Of a stretch of 64,000 nucleotides of DNA, positions 17,896 to 29,484 are shown piece after piece (position 1 is the stretch's first letter; each line of letters begins with the position of its first letter). Made by a program: the position numbers and the translations under genes. The notes below the pieces were generated by a model, which did no database searches, was not told the origin of the DNA, and saw only the letters and a program-made list of their open reading frames with translations. The stretch spans positions 1 through 64,000 of the forward strand of contig JAGVMN010000019.1 in NCBI GenBank assembly GCA_020053795.1, written 5' to 3'. Origin of the DNA: Bacteroidia bacterium (lineage in GTDB: Bacteria > Bacteroidota > Bacteroidia > NS11-12g > UBA9320).

Positions 17896-18117
17896 TTGCG
17901 ATTGAGCGATTTAAAAAAAGGGCAAAGGGGAAGAATCAGATCACTGGATGAAAGCGTATCAAAACTCCGCCTGTTGGAGATGGGATGCCTGCCCGGCGAA
18001 ATCGTGGAAATGCAGAATTACGCTCCGATGCGAGATCCCTTGGTCATTATTGTAAATGGAATGATCATAGCCATCAGAAAAGAAAACGCAGAGGAAATAG
18101 AAATAGAACTGCTTTGA
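17896..18117 (+). CDS. feoA: Ferrous iron transport protein FeoA
   Basis: A 73-residue SH3-like cytoplasmic protein needed for FeoB-mediated Fe(II) uptake. Family features are LSDLKKGQRGRI at the start, LRLLEMGCLPGEIVEM in the middle and PLVIIVNGMIIAIRKENAEEIEIE at the end. The start is TTG; a second TTG two codons on is equally possible and would lie just after a near-match -7 box (ATTATTTG). The stop codon overlaps the TTG start of feoB, giving tight translational coupling. Confidence 0.88.
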   Translation: MRLSDLKKGQRGRIRSLDESVSKLRLLEMGCLPGEIVEMQNYAPMRDPLVIIVNGMIIAIRKENAEEIEIELL

Positions 18118-20009
18118 ATAAACTCCAAGTTGTATTAGCTGGCAACCCCAATTGTGGCAAGAGTTCGCTGTTCAATGCCCTGACCGGATTGAAACAAAAA
18201 ACCAGCAATGTTCCCGGTACCACAGTCGAAATCAGAAAAGGAGTTTTTCCACTGGAGGACGGTCGAGAGGTGCATATCACGGATTTGCCAGGTTCATATA
18301 GCTTTCACCCTGGATCGGATGACGAAAAAGTGGCGGCTGATTACCTTTCCAATTCAAGTACTGATGATTTGGTAATCTTTATTGCCGATGCTTCACAACT
18401 GAAACGAAACCTTTTGTTTTTTAGCCAGATTGCCGATGCCGGTCGGTTTATGATTTTGGCTGTAAACATGATTGATGTAGCCGAAACCCGCGGAATCGAA
18501 ACTGATATTACACGACTTGAAAATGAACTGGGGATTCCCGTGGTTGCAATCAACGCACGCATTGGAACAGGCGTTGAAGCCATCCGAAAGAAAATTGGAG
18601 AAAATCTATTCAAAGTTCATTATAAATTTCTGCAACATAGTCCTGGCAATAAGGAAGATGAAACTGTAGATCGTTTTACGGCCATTCAAGTTTTGATGGA
18701 TAAAGTGCAAAGGAGAAAACCTCCCCTCAGGATTCTCACAGTAAAGATTGACGGCATAGTTTTACACCGTTATTGGGGAATTCTCATTTTTCTATTGGTG
18801 ATGTTTCTGGTTTTTCAATCGGTATTTTTTCTCGCTAAGTGGCCCATGGATTTGATTGAGATGCTATTCTCAGGACTGTCACAGTGGGCGGGCAGTGCAT
18901 TGCCGCCTAATTTCCTGACCGGCTTAATTATTGGCGGACTCATCCCCGGTTTATCCGGTGTGCTGGTTTTTCTGCCACAGATAGCCATCCTCTTCTTTTT
19001 TATCACTTTGCTCGAAGACTCCGGCTACATGGCCCGAATTACTTATCTGATGGACTGGCCTATGCGGAAATTTGGTCTGAGCGGGAAATCGGTTTTGCCC
19101 CTGATGAGTGGTGCCGCCTGTGCCATTCCGGCCATACTTTCAGCCAGAAGCATTGAAAACAAAAAGGAAAAACTGCTGACCATCCTTGTGACACCATTGA
19201 TGAGTTGTTCGGCCCGATTGCCTGTCTATACAATCTTGGCAGCTTTGGTAGTTCCCGATAATGCAAGTTGGGGGTTTTTCAACCTGAAGGGTTTGCTTTT
19301 GATGGGCATGTATCTGCTGGGGTTTGTTACCTCTTTGCTGGCGGCTTTGGTTATTTCCTTTTTCATCAAACAACGCAGCAAAAGCACTTTTGTCATTGAG
19401 TTGCCGGTTTACCGCACCCCGCATTTGGCCAATCTATGGCATGTTTGTTTCAACAAATCGAAAAGCTTTGTGACCGGTGCCGGGAAGATCATCCTTATTG
19501 TTTCTGTCGTTTTGTGGTTTTTAGCCTCTCACGGCTATGGCAACAAATGGGACAAGCTGAACAATACGGTTGTAACGGATACTGCTCAACACAATGCTGA
19601 AATACTGAAGGCCTCTTTTGCAGGAGAAATTGGCAAGTTCATTGAGCCTGCCATTGAACCGCTCGGATTCAACTGGAAAATAGGCATCGCATTGGTGACA
19701 TCCTTTGCTGCCCGCGAGGTTTTTGTGGGAACCATGGCCACCATTTACGGTTTGGAAAACAAAGACGACTACCGGAGTATCAAAGATAAAATGGCTTCGG
19801 ATACAAACCCAATCACCGGCAAACCCGTTTACTCGGTGGCCGTTGCTTTTTCTTTGATGATCTTTTACGCTTTTGCCATGCAGTGCATCAGCACCCTGGC
19901 GGTGGTTTATAAAGAAACCGGCTCCATCAAATTGCCGCTTTTGCAATTGACCTTTATGACGGCATTGGCCTGGCTCAGCAGTTGGCTGGTGTATGTGGTT
20001 TTGAGTTGA
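18114..20009 (+). CDS. feoB: Ferrous iron transporter FeoB
   Basis: A 631-residue inner-membrane Fe(II) permease with an N-terminal GTPase domain. G motifs are G1 GNPNCGKSS (residues 10-18), G2 NVPGTTVEI, G3 DLPGSYSF and G4 NMID. The membrane part holds two Gate motifs: GLSGVLVFLPQIAILFFFI with SGYMARITYLMD, and FAAREVFVGTMATIYG. The track ORF begins 43 codons earlier, out of frame inside feoA; TTG 18114, overlapping the feoA stop as TTGA, is the better start. The protein is shorter than the E. coli FeoB, mainly in the soluble linker. It is probably regulated with feoA by iron through the upstream palindrome (inference). Confidence 0.92.
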   Translation: MNKLQVVLAGNPNCGKSSLFNALTGLKQKTSNVPGTTVEIRKGVFPLEDGREVHITDLPGSYSFHPGSDDEKVAADYLSNSSTDDLVIFIADASQLKRNLLFFSQIADAGRFMILAVNMIDVAETRGIETDITRLENELGIPVVAINARIGTGVEAIRKKIGENLFKVHYKFLQHSPGNKEDETVDRFTAIQVLMDKVQRRKPPLRILTVKIDGIVLHRYWGILIFLLVMFLVFQSVFFLAKWPMDLIEMLFSGLSQWAGSALPPNFLTGLIIGGLIPGLSGVLVFLPQIAILFFFITLLEDSGYMARITYLMDWPMRKFGLSGKSVLPLMSGAACAIPAILSARSIENKKEKLLTILVTPLMSCSARLPVYTILAALVVPDNASWGFFNLKGLLLMGMYLLGFVTSLLAALVISFFIKQRSKSTFVIELPVYRTPHLANLWHVCFNKSKSFVTGAGKIILIVSVVLWFLASHGYGNKWDKLNNTVVTDTAQHNAEILKASFAGEIGKFIEPAIEPLGFNWKIGIALVTSFAAREVFVGTMATIYGLENKDDYRSIKDKMASDTNPITGKPVYSVAVAFSLMIFYAFAMQCISTLAVVYKETGSIKLPLLQLTFMTALAWLSSWLVYVVLS

Positions 20010-20146
20010 AGAGTATCTGTCACAAAATCAGGTTGAGTTCTTGTTCAAAAATAAAGGACTCCCGATTTATTGCTTTGGATTTCAACCCTTATCTTTACGT
20101 CTGAATTTAACATTGGATATGGGTAATCACTGAAAAAGGCAAAAGA

Positions 20147-20998
20147 ATGAGTAAGCAGAATGACATTAAAATATTTGAAGATAAAAAAGTCAGAACCCTT
20201 TGGGATGAAGATCAAGAAAAATGGTATTTTTCAATTATTGACGTAGTTGAGATACTAACTGGCAGCCCAAGACCCAGAAAATACTGGAACGCTTTAAAAA
20301 CAAAACTGACAGCAGAGGGAAGTGAACTGTCCCATAATTTGGGACAGTTGAAAATGGCTGCTGGTGATGGTAAACTTCGTATTACCGATGTTGCCGACAC
20401 CGAACAACTCTTCCGCCTCATACAGTCTATTCCATCACCTAAAGCAGAACCTTTTAAACTTTGGCTGGCACAGGTCGCTTCCGAAAGATTAGACGAAATG
20501 CAAGACCCTGAATTGACTATTGATAGGGCTTTAGAACAATATCTGCAACTTGGCTATTCTGAAAACTGGATCAACCAACGTCTGAAAAGTATTGAGATAA
20601 GAAAAGAGCTAACGGACGAATGGAAAAAGCGGGGATTGAAGGAAGGGATTCAGTTTGCAACATTAACCGACATCATCACCAAGGCATGGGCCGATAGAAC
20701 CACCAAAGAGTACAAAATTCTCAAAGGTCTGAAAAAGGAAAACCTTCGTGATAATATGACTAATACCGAACTCATTTTAAACATGCTTGCCGAGGCCTCA
20801 ACCAAGGATATTTCTGCTGCTGTAGATCCCGAAGATTTTGAAGCCAGTAAAAAAGTGGCTAGGCAGGGTGGCAATGTAGCCAGAGTGGCAAGGTTGGAAC
20901 TGGAAACAAGAACGGGAAAAAAAGTGGTGACAGCAATGAACGCAAAAACAGCGTTACAACTGAAAGAGAAAGACAACGGGAAACGAAAAAAGGGATAG
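20147..20998 (+). CDS. Bro-N domain protein (phage antirepressor-like)
   Basis: A 283-residue soluble protein. The N-terminal ~110 residues match the Bro-N fold (KVRTLWDEDQEKWYFSIIDVVEILTGS...YWNALKTKL...KLRITDVADTEQLFRLIQSIPSPKAEPFKLWLA), found in phage antirepressors and DinD-like proteins. The C-terminal part is helical and charged (ELTDEWKKRGLKEGIQFATLTDIITKAWA) and ends in a Lys-rich tail. It sits alone among housekeeping genes and converges on lon with only 3 bp between stops. No phage or mobile genes are adjacent. A role in DNA-damage or phage-related regulation is inferred from the domain only. Confidence 0.75.
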   Translation: MSKQNDIKIFEDKKVRTLWDEDQEKWYFSIIDVVEILTGSPRPRKYWNALKTKLTAEGSELSHNLGQLKMAAGDGKLRITDVADTEQLFRLIQSIPSPKAEPFKLWLAQVASERLDEMQDPELTIDRALEQYLQLGYSENWINQRLKSIEIRKELTDEWKKRGLKEGIQFATLTDIITKAWADRTTKEYKILKGLKKENLRDNMTNTELILNMLAEASTKDISAAVDPEDFEASKKVARQGGNVARVARLELETRTGKKVVTAMNAKTALQLKEKDNGKRKKG

Positions 20999-21001
20999 TG
21001 C

Positions 21002-23515
21002 TCAATCCGGCACCGAAACCATCTGCTCCGAATACTCCGCTCTCGATGGCTCGGAAAATTCCCAGGTCAGGGCATCGGTTACCAATTCGGGTAAGAGAGC
21101 TATATCCAAAACCTCCAGCATGTTTTTGACGTAGTGAAAGGTCAGGTCTGTGAGGTAACTCGGCAATATGTCTTCTATATCCTTGCGGTTGCTTTCGCAC
21201 AAAATGAGCTCGCGGATACCGGCACGCTTGGCCGCCAGAATCTTTTCCTTGATGCCACCAACAGGCAATACTTTTCCTCTAAGGGTAATCTCGCCGGTCA
21301 TGGCCAAATGAGATTTTACCTTGCGTTGGGTAAATAATGAAGCCAATGAGGTGAGGATGGTTATCCCCGCAGAAGGGCCGTCTTTTGGGACAGCACCGGC
21401 CGGAAAATGGATGTGAATATCATAGTTGTCAAAAACTCTGTGGTCTATATCTAGGTAGCGGCAATGGGCTTTGAGAAAAGTAGTTGCTGTCATGGCACTT
21501 TCTTTCATCACATCGCCGAGCTGTCCGGTGAGGGTTAGCTTGCCCTTGCCTTTGGTCAGTGAACTTTCGACAAAAAGTATTTCTCCGCCAACCGAAGTCC
21601 ATGCCAAACCGGTAACAACCCCGGCGTGTTGGTTGTCCTGATAAACATCTTTTTCAACCTTTTGGTTGCCCAAAATAAGATTCATCTCATCTGTTGTAAT
21701 TATGGCTTCAACAGGATTGCCGGCTACCACATCTTTTGCCCTGCGGCGGGCAAGGGAGGCAATCTTTTTTTCCAATCCACGAACACCTGATTCGCGGGTG
21801 TATTCGTCTATGATCTTCTCCACGGTATTATCTGCAATTTTGAACTGGTTGTTTTTCAACCCGTGTTCTTTGCGTTGTTTGGGTATCAGATATTTTTTGG
21901 CAATCTGCACTTTTTCCTCTGCTGTGTACCCATTGATTTCTATGATTTCCATCCGGTCAAGCAAAGCCGGTTGAATAGTGTCGAGTCTATTGGCAGTAGC
22001 GATAAACATGACTCTTGAAAGGTCATAATCCAAATCCACATAATTGTCATGAAAGTTGTTGTTTTGCTCTGGATCGAGTATTTCAAGCAAGGCACTCGAA
22101 GGGTCGCCTCTGAAATCGTTTCCGATTTTGTCTATCTCGTCCAAAACAAAAATGGGGTTGGAAGTCCCGGCTTTTTTAATGTTTTGAATCACACGGCCCG
22201 GCATGGCACCAATATAAGTCTTGCGGTGCCCCCGAAGTTCAGCTTCATCGTGTAATCCTCCCAGAGACATGCGGATATATTCTCTGCCTGTGGCCTTAGC
22301 GACAGATCGCCCAAGAGAAGTTTTACCAACTCCGGGAGGGCCAAACAAGCAGAGAATCGGACTTTTCATATCACCTTTCAACTGGATAACAGCCAGGTAT
22401 TCAAGTATCCTTTCTTTTACTTTTTCCAGTCCGAAATGATCTGCGTCTAAAATCTTCTCAGCTTTTTTCAGGTTGAAATGACCTTTTGAATATTCCCCCC
22501 AGGGAAGTTCCAACAACAGTTCGACATAATTCAAACTGACCGAATAATCAGGGGATACCGGGTTGATTCGCATCAACTTGTCCAGCTCCTTATTAAAGGC
22601 CTTGCTTACCTTTGCATCCCATTTTTTCTTTTCGCCTTTGGCTCTTAAGAGCTCTATTTCTCTTTCGGGTGATTCTTGTCCAAGCTCTTCCTGTATGGCT
22701 CTAATCTGCTGATGAAGAAAATATTCCCTTTGCTGCTTATCAATGTCCACTTTCACCTTACTTTGAATCTGATTTTTCAGTTCCAGCATTTGAAACTCGC
22801 GGATCAAATGACCCAAAACAAGTTCGGCTTTCTTTTGCAGGCTCAACATTTCCAGAATTTCCTGTTTTTCAATTGGTCCAACGTTGAGATTGGATGAAAC
22901 AAAGTTGATGAGGAAATTTGGGCTGTCGATATTTTTTACCACCAGATTGGCTTCGGATGGAATGTTTGGCGAGAGGTCAACAATTTTCATAGCCAGATCG
23001 CGAACAGAATCAATCAAGGCTTTGGCTTCTTTGTTTCCTTTTGATTTGCCCTCGGCAATGATGGATACCCTGGCTTTGAGGTAAGGAGATTCCTGTACTA
23101 CTTCATTCATTTGAAATTTGCGTTTTCCCTGAATGATGACTGTCGTATTGCCGTCAGGCATACGAAGCATTTTGATGATATAAGCTACCGTGCCAATGTT
23201 GTATAAATCATTGTAACCAGGATCTTCCACCTCGGGATCCCTTTGGGCCACAACTCCTATGGTTTTGTCACCTTTGTAAGCGTCACGGATCAATTTGATG
23301 GATTTGTCTCTACCAACGGTAATTGGAAAAACCACTCCCGGAAACAAAACGGTATTTCGGAGGGGAAGAATTGGCAAAACCTCAGGAGCAAGCTCTTTAG
23401 AAATTTCGTCTTCCTCTTCCTGACTCATCAAGGCAATGAACTCTGGATTTTCGTTATCGTCATCGTGAATATTTGCTGCAAAAAATAAACTATCTTGGTC
23501 TTTCGTCATTGTCAA
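21002..23515 (-). CDS. lon: ATP-dependent Lon protease
   Basis: An 837-residue cytoplasmic AAA+ serine protease (endopeptidase La). The N-terminal substrate-binding domain begins near residue 45 ([20 protein letters not shown]). A coiled-coil region runs about 230-310. The AAA+ module has Walker [10 protein letters not shown] at 392-400 and Walker B in [13 protein letters not shown]. The proteolytic domain carries Ser715 in [10 protein letters not shown] and Lys756 in [11 protein letters not shown], the Ser-Lys dyad. There is an acidic N-terminal extension ([15 protein letters not shown]) common in Bacteroidota Lon. Length is normal. It is monocistronic and converges on the Bro-N gene. Confidence 0.96.
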   Translation of the reverse strand: MTMTKDQDSLFFAANIHDDDNENPEFIALMSQEEEDEISKELAPEVLPILPLRNTVLFPGVVFPITVGRDKSIKLIRDAYKGDKTIGVVAQRDPEVEDPGYNDLYNIGTVAYIIKMLRMPDGNTTVIIQGKRKFQMNEVVQESPYLKARVSIIAEGKSKGNKEAKALIDSVRDLAMKIVDLSPNIPSEANLVVKNIDSPNFLINFVSSNLNVGPIEKQEILEMLSLQKKAELVLGHLIREFQMLELKNQIQSKVKVDIDKQQREYFLHQQIRAIQEELGQESPEREIELLRAKGEKKKWDAKVSKAFNKELDKLMRINPVSPDYSVSLNYVELLLELPWGEYSKGHFNLKKAEKILDADHFGLEKVKERILEYLAVIQLKGDMKSPILCLFGPPGVGKTSLGRSVAKATGREYIRMSLGGLHDEAELRGHRKTYIGAMPGRVIQNIKKAGTSNPIFVLDEIDKIGNDFRGDPSSALLEILDPEQNNNFHDNYVDLDYDLSRVMFIATANRLDTIQPALLDRMEIIEINGYTAEEKVQIAKKYLIPKQRKEHGLKNNQFKIADNTVEKIIDEYTRESGVRGLEKKIASLARRRAKDVVAGNPVEAIITTDEMNLILGNQKVEKDVYQDNQHAGVVTGLAWTSVGGEILFVESSLTKGKGKLTLTGQLGDVMKESAMTATTFLKAHCRYLDIDHRVFDNYDIHIHFPAGAVPKDGPSAGITILTSLASLFTQRKVKSHLAMTGEITLRGKVLPVGGIKEKILAAKRAGIRELILCESNRKDIEDILPSYLTDLTFHYVKNMLEVLDIALLPELVTDALTWEFSEPSRAEYSEQMVSVPD

Positions 23516-23574
23516 TATGTCAGAAGGTGAATTTTAATTAGAAATGCAGTACACTTTCACAATAGCTGTGCCAT

Positions 23575-25323
23575 TCAATTATTGCTAAAAAGTCCAGCTT
23601 TTAAAGAAGCAATATAGAATAGACCGAAGCCACCACCAGCCATCATAAGGTAATAATAAACCTGCGGTGACAATTGTAGAATGAGGCTTCCGGTGAAGAA
23701 CAGTATTCCCACAATGCAACTTACGCCCCCAAGCCAGGCAAGAAACAGGTAGGGCAGACTTCGATTATCTGCTCCATATTTACCCCATGATCCCATAGGC
23801 TTAACCTTGTCGAAGAAAGTTTGCAACTTCGACTCATCCGTGGGTTTGGTTAAAAAGGTAACCAGCAGCCAGGCAATAGTTGTAATTCCAACAGTTGTGA
23901 AAATGGAACCCGGAGATTTGATCCAAAAGGAATCAAATCCATTTTCTTGCAAAATTTTTAAGGTTCCAAAAACCGCAAAAGGAACTATGGTAGCCGTAAT
24001 TTCACTCCAAACATTGATTCGCCACCAATACCAGCGAAGTATCAGCACCAAACCCAATCCGGCACCGCATTCAAGAATAAACGCCCAAACTTCTTTTATT
24101 GAACCGACCATTGTGGTCACCCAAAGGGCAAAAAACATCATCAGCATGGTGGTGATTCTGGAAACCCGAACGACTTGTTTGTCCGACTTGTATGATTTTG
24201 AAAGCGGAAGAAAAAGGTCATTAACCAAGAAACTTGCCCCCCAGTTGAGTTGAGTAGAGATGGTGCTCATATAAGCTCCGAAAAAGGCTGCCAATAATAA
24301 TCCTTTTAATCCATTCGGCAAGAAATCACGCATGGCCATTACATAGCCAAGCTTTTTGTCAACTGCGGCAAGGTCAGGATAAAGAACAATGGCACAAAGG
24401 CCAACCAATATCCATGGCCATGGACGCAGACAATAATGGGCCGCTTGAAAGAACAGCGTGGCTAACAAGGAGTGTTTCTCATTTTTGGTACTCATCATTC
24501 GTTGAGCCACATAACCACCCCCGCCAGGTTCGGCACCCGGATACCAACTGCTCCACCAAATGACCCCGATAAAGGCAATAAAATCTCCCCAGCCCAAAGA
24601 AAAGCTGCCTGAGCCCACTTTGCCCAGAGATGGGAAAAAGTTCAATGTTTCGGGTGGCAGTTTTTCTTTCAAACCGGTGATTCCTCCAATTTTGTCAGAG
24701 TTCACAACAAGGATAGACAAGACAACACAACCGGTCATTGCAAAAAGAAACTGGAACATATCGGTGACCACAACACCCTTCAGACCTGAGATAGAAGAGT
24801 ATATAGCCACAAAGAGCATTGAGCCTGCTGCGTACCAGATCAATTCATTTTCGGGAATATCGAAGAATACCGCTAAAATTGAAATCAAAGCTTTATTGAC
24901 CCATGCGATTACCAGTGCATTCATAAACAACCCAAGATAGATTGCTTTAATGTTTCTCAGCCATTTTGCTCCGAGACCGCTGTAGCGAATGTCTATCAAT
25001 TCCAGTTCAGTAAGGACACCGGACCGGTGCCACAAACGGGCGAAGAAAATGGTGGTTAGCATGCCACCCAGTACAAAGCTCCACCAAAGCCAGTTGCCTG
25101 CAATTCCTTTATCGGCAACAATTTCTGTTACCGCCAATGGAGTGTCGGCGGCAAAAGTTGTTGCTACCATGGATATACCTGCCAGAAACCAGGTCAGGTT
25201 TCGTCCGCCAAGGAAGAAACCCAGCATTCCTTTTTCGGCAACCTTGCGATAATAAAGGCTTATCAGGAGTGTGACTGCAAAGAAAGCAACAACGATTAAC
25301 CAGTCCAAAACAGAAAGATGCAT
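23575..25323 (-). CDS. Sodium:solute symporter (SSS family)
   Basis: A 582-residue inner-membrane transporter with about 13-14 hydrophobic helices. SSS family features include the N-terminal helix MHLSVLDWLIVVAFFAVTLLISLYY, then GGRNLTWFLAGISMVATTFAADTPLAVTEIV (the sodium-site region of TM1-2), ELIDIRYSG after TM3, and AAFFGAYMSTISTQLNWGASFLVNDL (TM8 region with SS/T sodium ligands). The substrate is not evident; related Bacteroidota proteins are annotated for sugars, amino acids or sialic acid. It is monocistronic and divergent from the lipoprotein gene at 25470, and starts with a normal ATG. Confidence 0.88.
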   Translation of the reverse strand: MHLSVLDWLIVVAFFAVTLLISLYYRKVAEKGMLGFFLGGRNLTWFLAGISMVATTFAADTPLAVTEIVADKGIAGNWLWWSFVLGGMLTTIFFARLWHRSGVLTELELIDIRYSGLGAKWLRNIKAIYLGLFMNALVIAWVNKALISILAVFFDIPENELIWYAAGSMLFVAIYSSISGLKGVVVTDMFQFLFAMTGCVVLSILVVNSDKIGGITGLKEKLPPETLNFFPSLGKVGSGSFSLGWGDFIAFIGVIWWSSWYPGAEPGGGGYVAQRMMSTKNEKHSLLATLFFQAAHYCLRPWPWILVGLCAIVLYPDLAAVDKKLGYVMAMRDFLPNGLKGLLLAAFFGAYMSTISTQLNWGASFLVNDLFLPLSKSYKSDKQVVRVSRITTMLMMFFALWVTTMVGSIKEVWAFILECGAGLGLVLILRWYWWRINVWSEITATIVPFAVFGTLKILQENGFDSFWIKSPGSIFTTVGITTIAWLLVTFLTKPTDESKLQTFFDKVKPMGSWGKYGADNRSLPYLFLAWLGGVSCIVGILFFTGSLILQLSPQVYYYLMMAGGGFGLFYIASLKAGLFSNN

Positions 25324-25410
25324 GCGAGTAAGGATTAGGGGGTAAATTTATTTCATTTTCAGCTTTCAATCAGATAACAAATAAAAAAAATAATTACCCC
25401 ATAATTGCAT

Positions 25411-25440
25411 TTGGATTATCAAGTCTCCGCCGTATATTTG
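25411..25440 (+). promoter_or_regulatory. Promoter TTG-N19-TATATTTG
   Basis: TTG at 25411 followed by exactly 19 nt and TATATTTG is a full match to the Bacteroidota consensus, 29 nt upstream of the lipoprotein start. Confidence 0.65.
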
Positions 25441-25469
25441 CCGCCCAAATAGACAAAATTAAGAGCATT

Positions 25470-26336
25470 ATGAAAAAAGTAAAATTATTATTCCTGATGG
25501 CAGCAATTGCAGTTGGGACTTTTGTTTTTCAAAGTTGTAACGACAAAGAAAAGGTTGATCCAAAGCCGCCTACAATGAATTTTTTGGGTGGTGTTGGTTA
25601 CACTTCATCCGATGTGACCATTGGTGTAGGTACCCCATTTACCATTGGGATTACTGCAAATCATAGTTCAAAAATGAAAAATTTTAAGGTGACATTGTCA
25701 ACTGATGGCGGGGTGGCATTGCCGGTACTTGATTCTTCTATTAATACAGAAAATTTAACTTATTCCTTGACCGATGTGGCTGCTTCAACAGTAGGCGTTA
25801 CAAAACAGTATTCTTTCACCGTTACGGATAAAGATGGTCTTTCAACGACCATCACAATCACTATCACTGCCGCTACTACAAGTTCAACTCTGATCGAATC
25901 AACTACTGATGTAAAGGGTAAACCATTCAGGGTTTGGCATATTAAAGGCCCTAATTCAGGGGCTTTTGATTTATTAAACGGGAATGCTCTGACAATCGAT
26001 GATCCAAACAGTGAGAAGGATATTGTAGATTCTACCGCCATTGCCGAAATAAAAACATGGCCTGCACGGTGGGAATCCCGTAACGAAACCAGATTTAAAA
26101 AGGTTACTTCTAAATATAGTGCCATTACTAACACGACGGATTTGCAAAATGCTTGGAATAATTCTGGAACCAATGAACTTAGGTTTTATACCGGTATAAA
26201 AAAAGATGACGTTTTTATATTTAAATTGAGAAACGACCCATCTAAGCTCGTTTTGGTCGGAATTACTGATGTTGTGAATACAGGGGAAGTTGACAATTTA
26301 GATTACGTTCAATTTATTTTTAAGAAAGCTCCTTGA
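25470..26336 (+). CDS. Lipoprotein with Ig-like domain, unknown function
   Basis: A 288-residue lipoprotein. The signal peptide ends in a lipobox-like VFQSC (Cys23). Residues about 35-150 look like a bacterial Ig/cadherin-type beta sandwich (NFKVTLSTDGGV, KQYSFTVTDKDGLSTTITITI). The C-terminal half (PFRVWHIKGPNSGAFDLL...KKDDVFIFKLRNDPSKLVLVGI) resembles Bacteroidota lipoproteins of unknown role. A strong consensus promoter lies upstream and an intrinsic terminator downstream, so it is a single-gene unit that is probably well expressed. Function unknown. Confidence 0.75.
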   Translation: MKKVKLLFLMAAIAVGTFVFQSCNDKEKVDPKPPTMNFLGGVGYTSSDVTIGVGTPFTIGITANHSSKMKNFKVTLSTDGGVALPVLDSSINTENLTYSLTDVAASTVGVTKQYSFTVTDKDGLSTTITITITAATTSSTLIESTTDVKGKPFRVWHIKGPNSGAFDLLNGNALTIDDPNSEKDIVDSTAIAEIKTWPARWESRNETRFKKVTSKYSAITNTTDLQNAWNNSGTNELRFYTGIKKDDVFIFKLRNDPSKLVLVGITDVVNTGEVDNLDYVQFIFKKAP

Positions 26337-26356
26337 TATAATGTGAATATGATCAG

Positions 26357-26391
26357 AAAAGCCGTTTCAAATTATTGAATCGGCTTTTTTG
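26357..26391 (+). terminator. Intrinsic terminator after lipoprotein
   Basis: AAAAGCCG-T-TTCAA-ATTA-TTGAA-T-CGGCTTTTTT forms a 13-bp stem with one central T-T mismatch and ends in a T run. It lies 20 bp after the stop of the lipoprotein gene. The T run also contains the possible -33 element of pfkA. Confidence 0.85.
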
Positions 26392-26420
26392 TTTAATGCC
26401 AGAACTGTGTCATAGATTTG
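26389..26420 (+). promoter_or_regulatory. Promoter TTG-N21-TAGATTTG of pfkA
   Basis: An exact TAGATTTG -7 box at 26413-26420, 14 nt before the pfkA ATG. The candidate TTG at 26389-26391 lies in the T run of the preceding terminator. Confidence 0.55.
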
Positions 26421-26434
26421 AAAAAAGTTGTGAA

Positions 26435-27406
26435 ATGAAGCGAATTGGTGTTTTTACTTCAGGCGGAGATTCTCCAGGGATGAATGCGTGTATAAGGGCG
26501 GTAGTGCGAACGGCCATTCATAACAAAATTGAAGTCACTGGTATTTTATACGGATATCACGGGATGATCAATAGTTTATTTACACCATTGGATTCTAAAT
26601 CTGTTGCCAATATTATTCAACGGGGTGGTACCATACTTAAAACTTCGAGAAGTGAAGAATTCAAAACAATAGAAGGCAGACGGGTGGCCTATGAGAATAT
26701 CAGGAAAGAAGGAATCGAGGGATTGGTTTGCATTGGCGGAGACGGCACCTACACAGGTGCAAAAATATTTTATGAGGAATTCGGTATTCCAAGTATTGGT
26801 CTGCCCGGTACGATTGATAATGATTTGTACGGAACCGATTTTACCATTGGCTATGACACGGCCATCAATACTGCCATTCAGGCGATAGATAAGATTCGCG
26901 ACACGGCCGATTCACACGATCGTGTTTTTCTTGTCGAGGTGATGGGGCGTGATACGGGTTTTATTGCCGTAGATGTTGGGATAAGTTGCGGTGCAGAAGG
27001 GATTATAATTCCTGAAGACGCTGGGGACACCGAACGGATATTTGATTTTTTCGGCAGGCACGGCAAAAGACAAAAGGCTTTTTCCATAATAGTGGTGGCC
27101 GAAGGAGACGAACAGGGAGGGGCATTGGAATTGGCAAAAAAGCTTAATAAAAAATTTCCGGAAATAAAAATCAAAACAACTATTTTGGGCCATGTTCAAA
27201 GGGGCGGCAGCCCAACGGCAAGAGACAGGGTTCGGGCATCAATACTTGGCTCTAAAGCAGTAGAAGCATTGTTAAAAGGAAGAAAAAATGAAACAATCGG
27301 TATCATTGACAATGTCCCAAGATTTACAAGCTACGCAGAGGCTATTGGTCGAAGAAAGGAAATCTCTAAGGAATTAATCAAACTGGGGGAGATTCTCTCT
27401 TCATAA
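26435..27406 (+). CDS. pfkA: ATP-dependent 6-phosphofructokinase
   Basis: A 323-residue glycolytic enzyme: fructose-6-phosphate + ATP to fructose-1,6-bisphosphate. Motifs are GVFTSGGDSPGMNACIRAVV (ATP-binding start), CIGGDGTYTGA (with the GGDGT ATP/ADP motif), LPGTIDNDLYGTDFTIG with the catalytic TIDND, EVMGRDTGF and GHVQRGGSPTARDR. The GGDGT-type Gly after GGD indicates ATP rather than pyrophosphate use. The track ORF starts 20 codons upstream, but ATG 26435 is the family start and sits just after the promoter. It converges on gyrB with 8 bp between stops. Confidence 0.95.
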   Translation: MKRIGVFTSGGDSPGMNACIRAVVRTAIHNKIEVTGILYGYHGMINSLFTPLDSKSVANIIQRGGTILKTSRSEEFKTIEGRRVAYENIRKEGIEGLVCIGGDGTYTGAKIFYEEFGIPSIGLPGTIDNDLYGTDFTIGYDTAINTAIQAIDKIRDTADSHDRVFLVEVMGRDTGFIAVDVGISCGAEGIIIPEDAGDTERIFDFFGRHGKRQKAFSIIVVAEGDEQGGALELAKKLNKKFPEIKIKTTILGHVQRGGSPTARDRVRASILGSKAVEALLKGRKNETIGIIDNVPRFTSYAEAIGRRKEISKELIKLGEILSS

Positions 27407-27414
27407 CCTTTTTG

Positions 27415-29461
<2,047 letters not shown>

Positions 29462-29484
29462 TTCACCTCTTTTTTCGAATGTAA

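Noticed and set aside
17985-18113. N-terminal 43 codons of the track FeoB ORF
   Set aside because: This part is an out-of-frame translation of feoA (Arg/Asn-rich nonsense); FeoB starts at TTG 18114.
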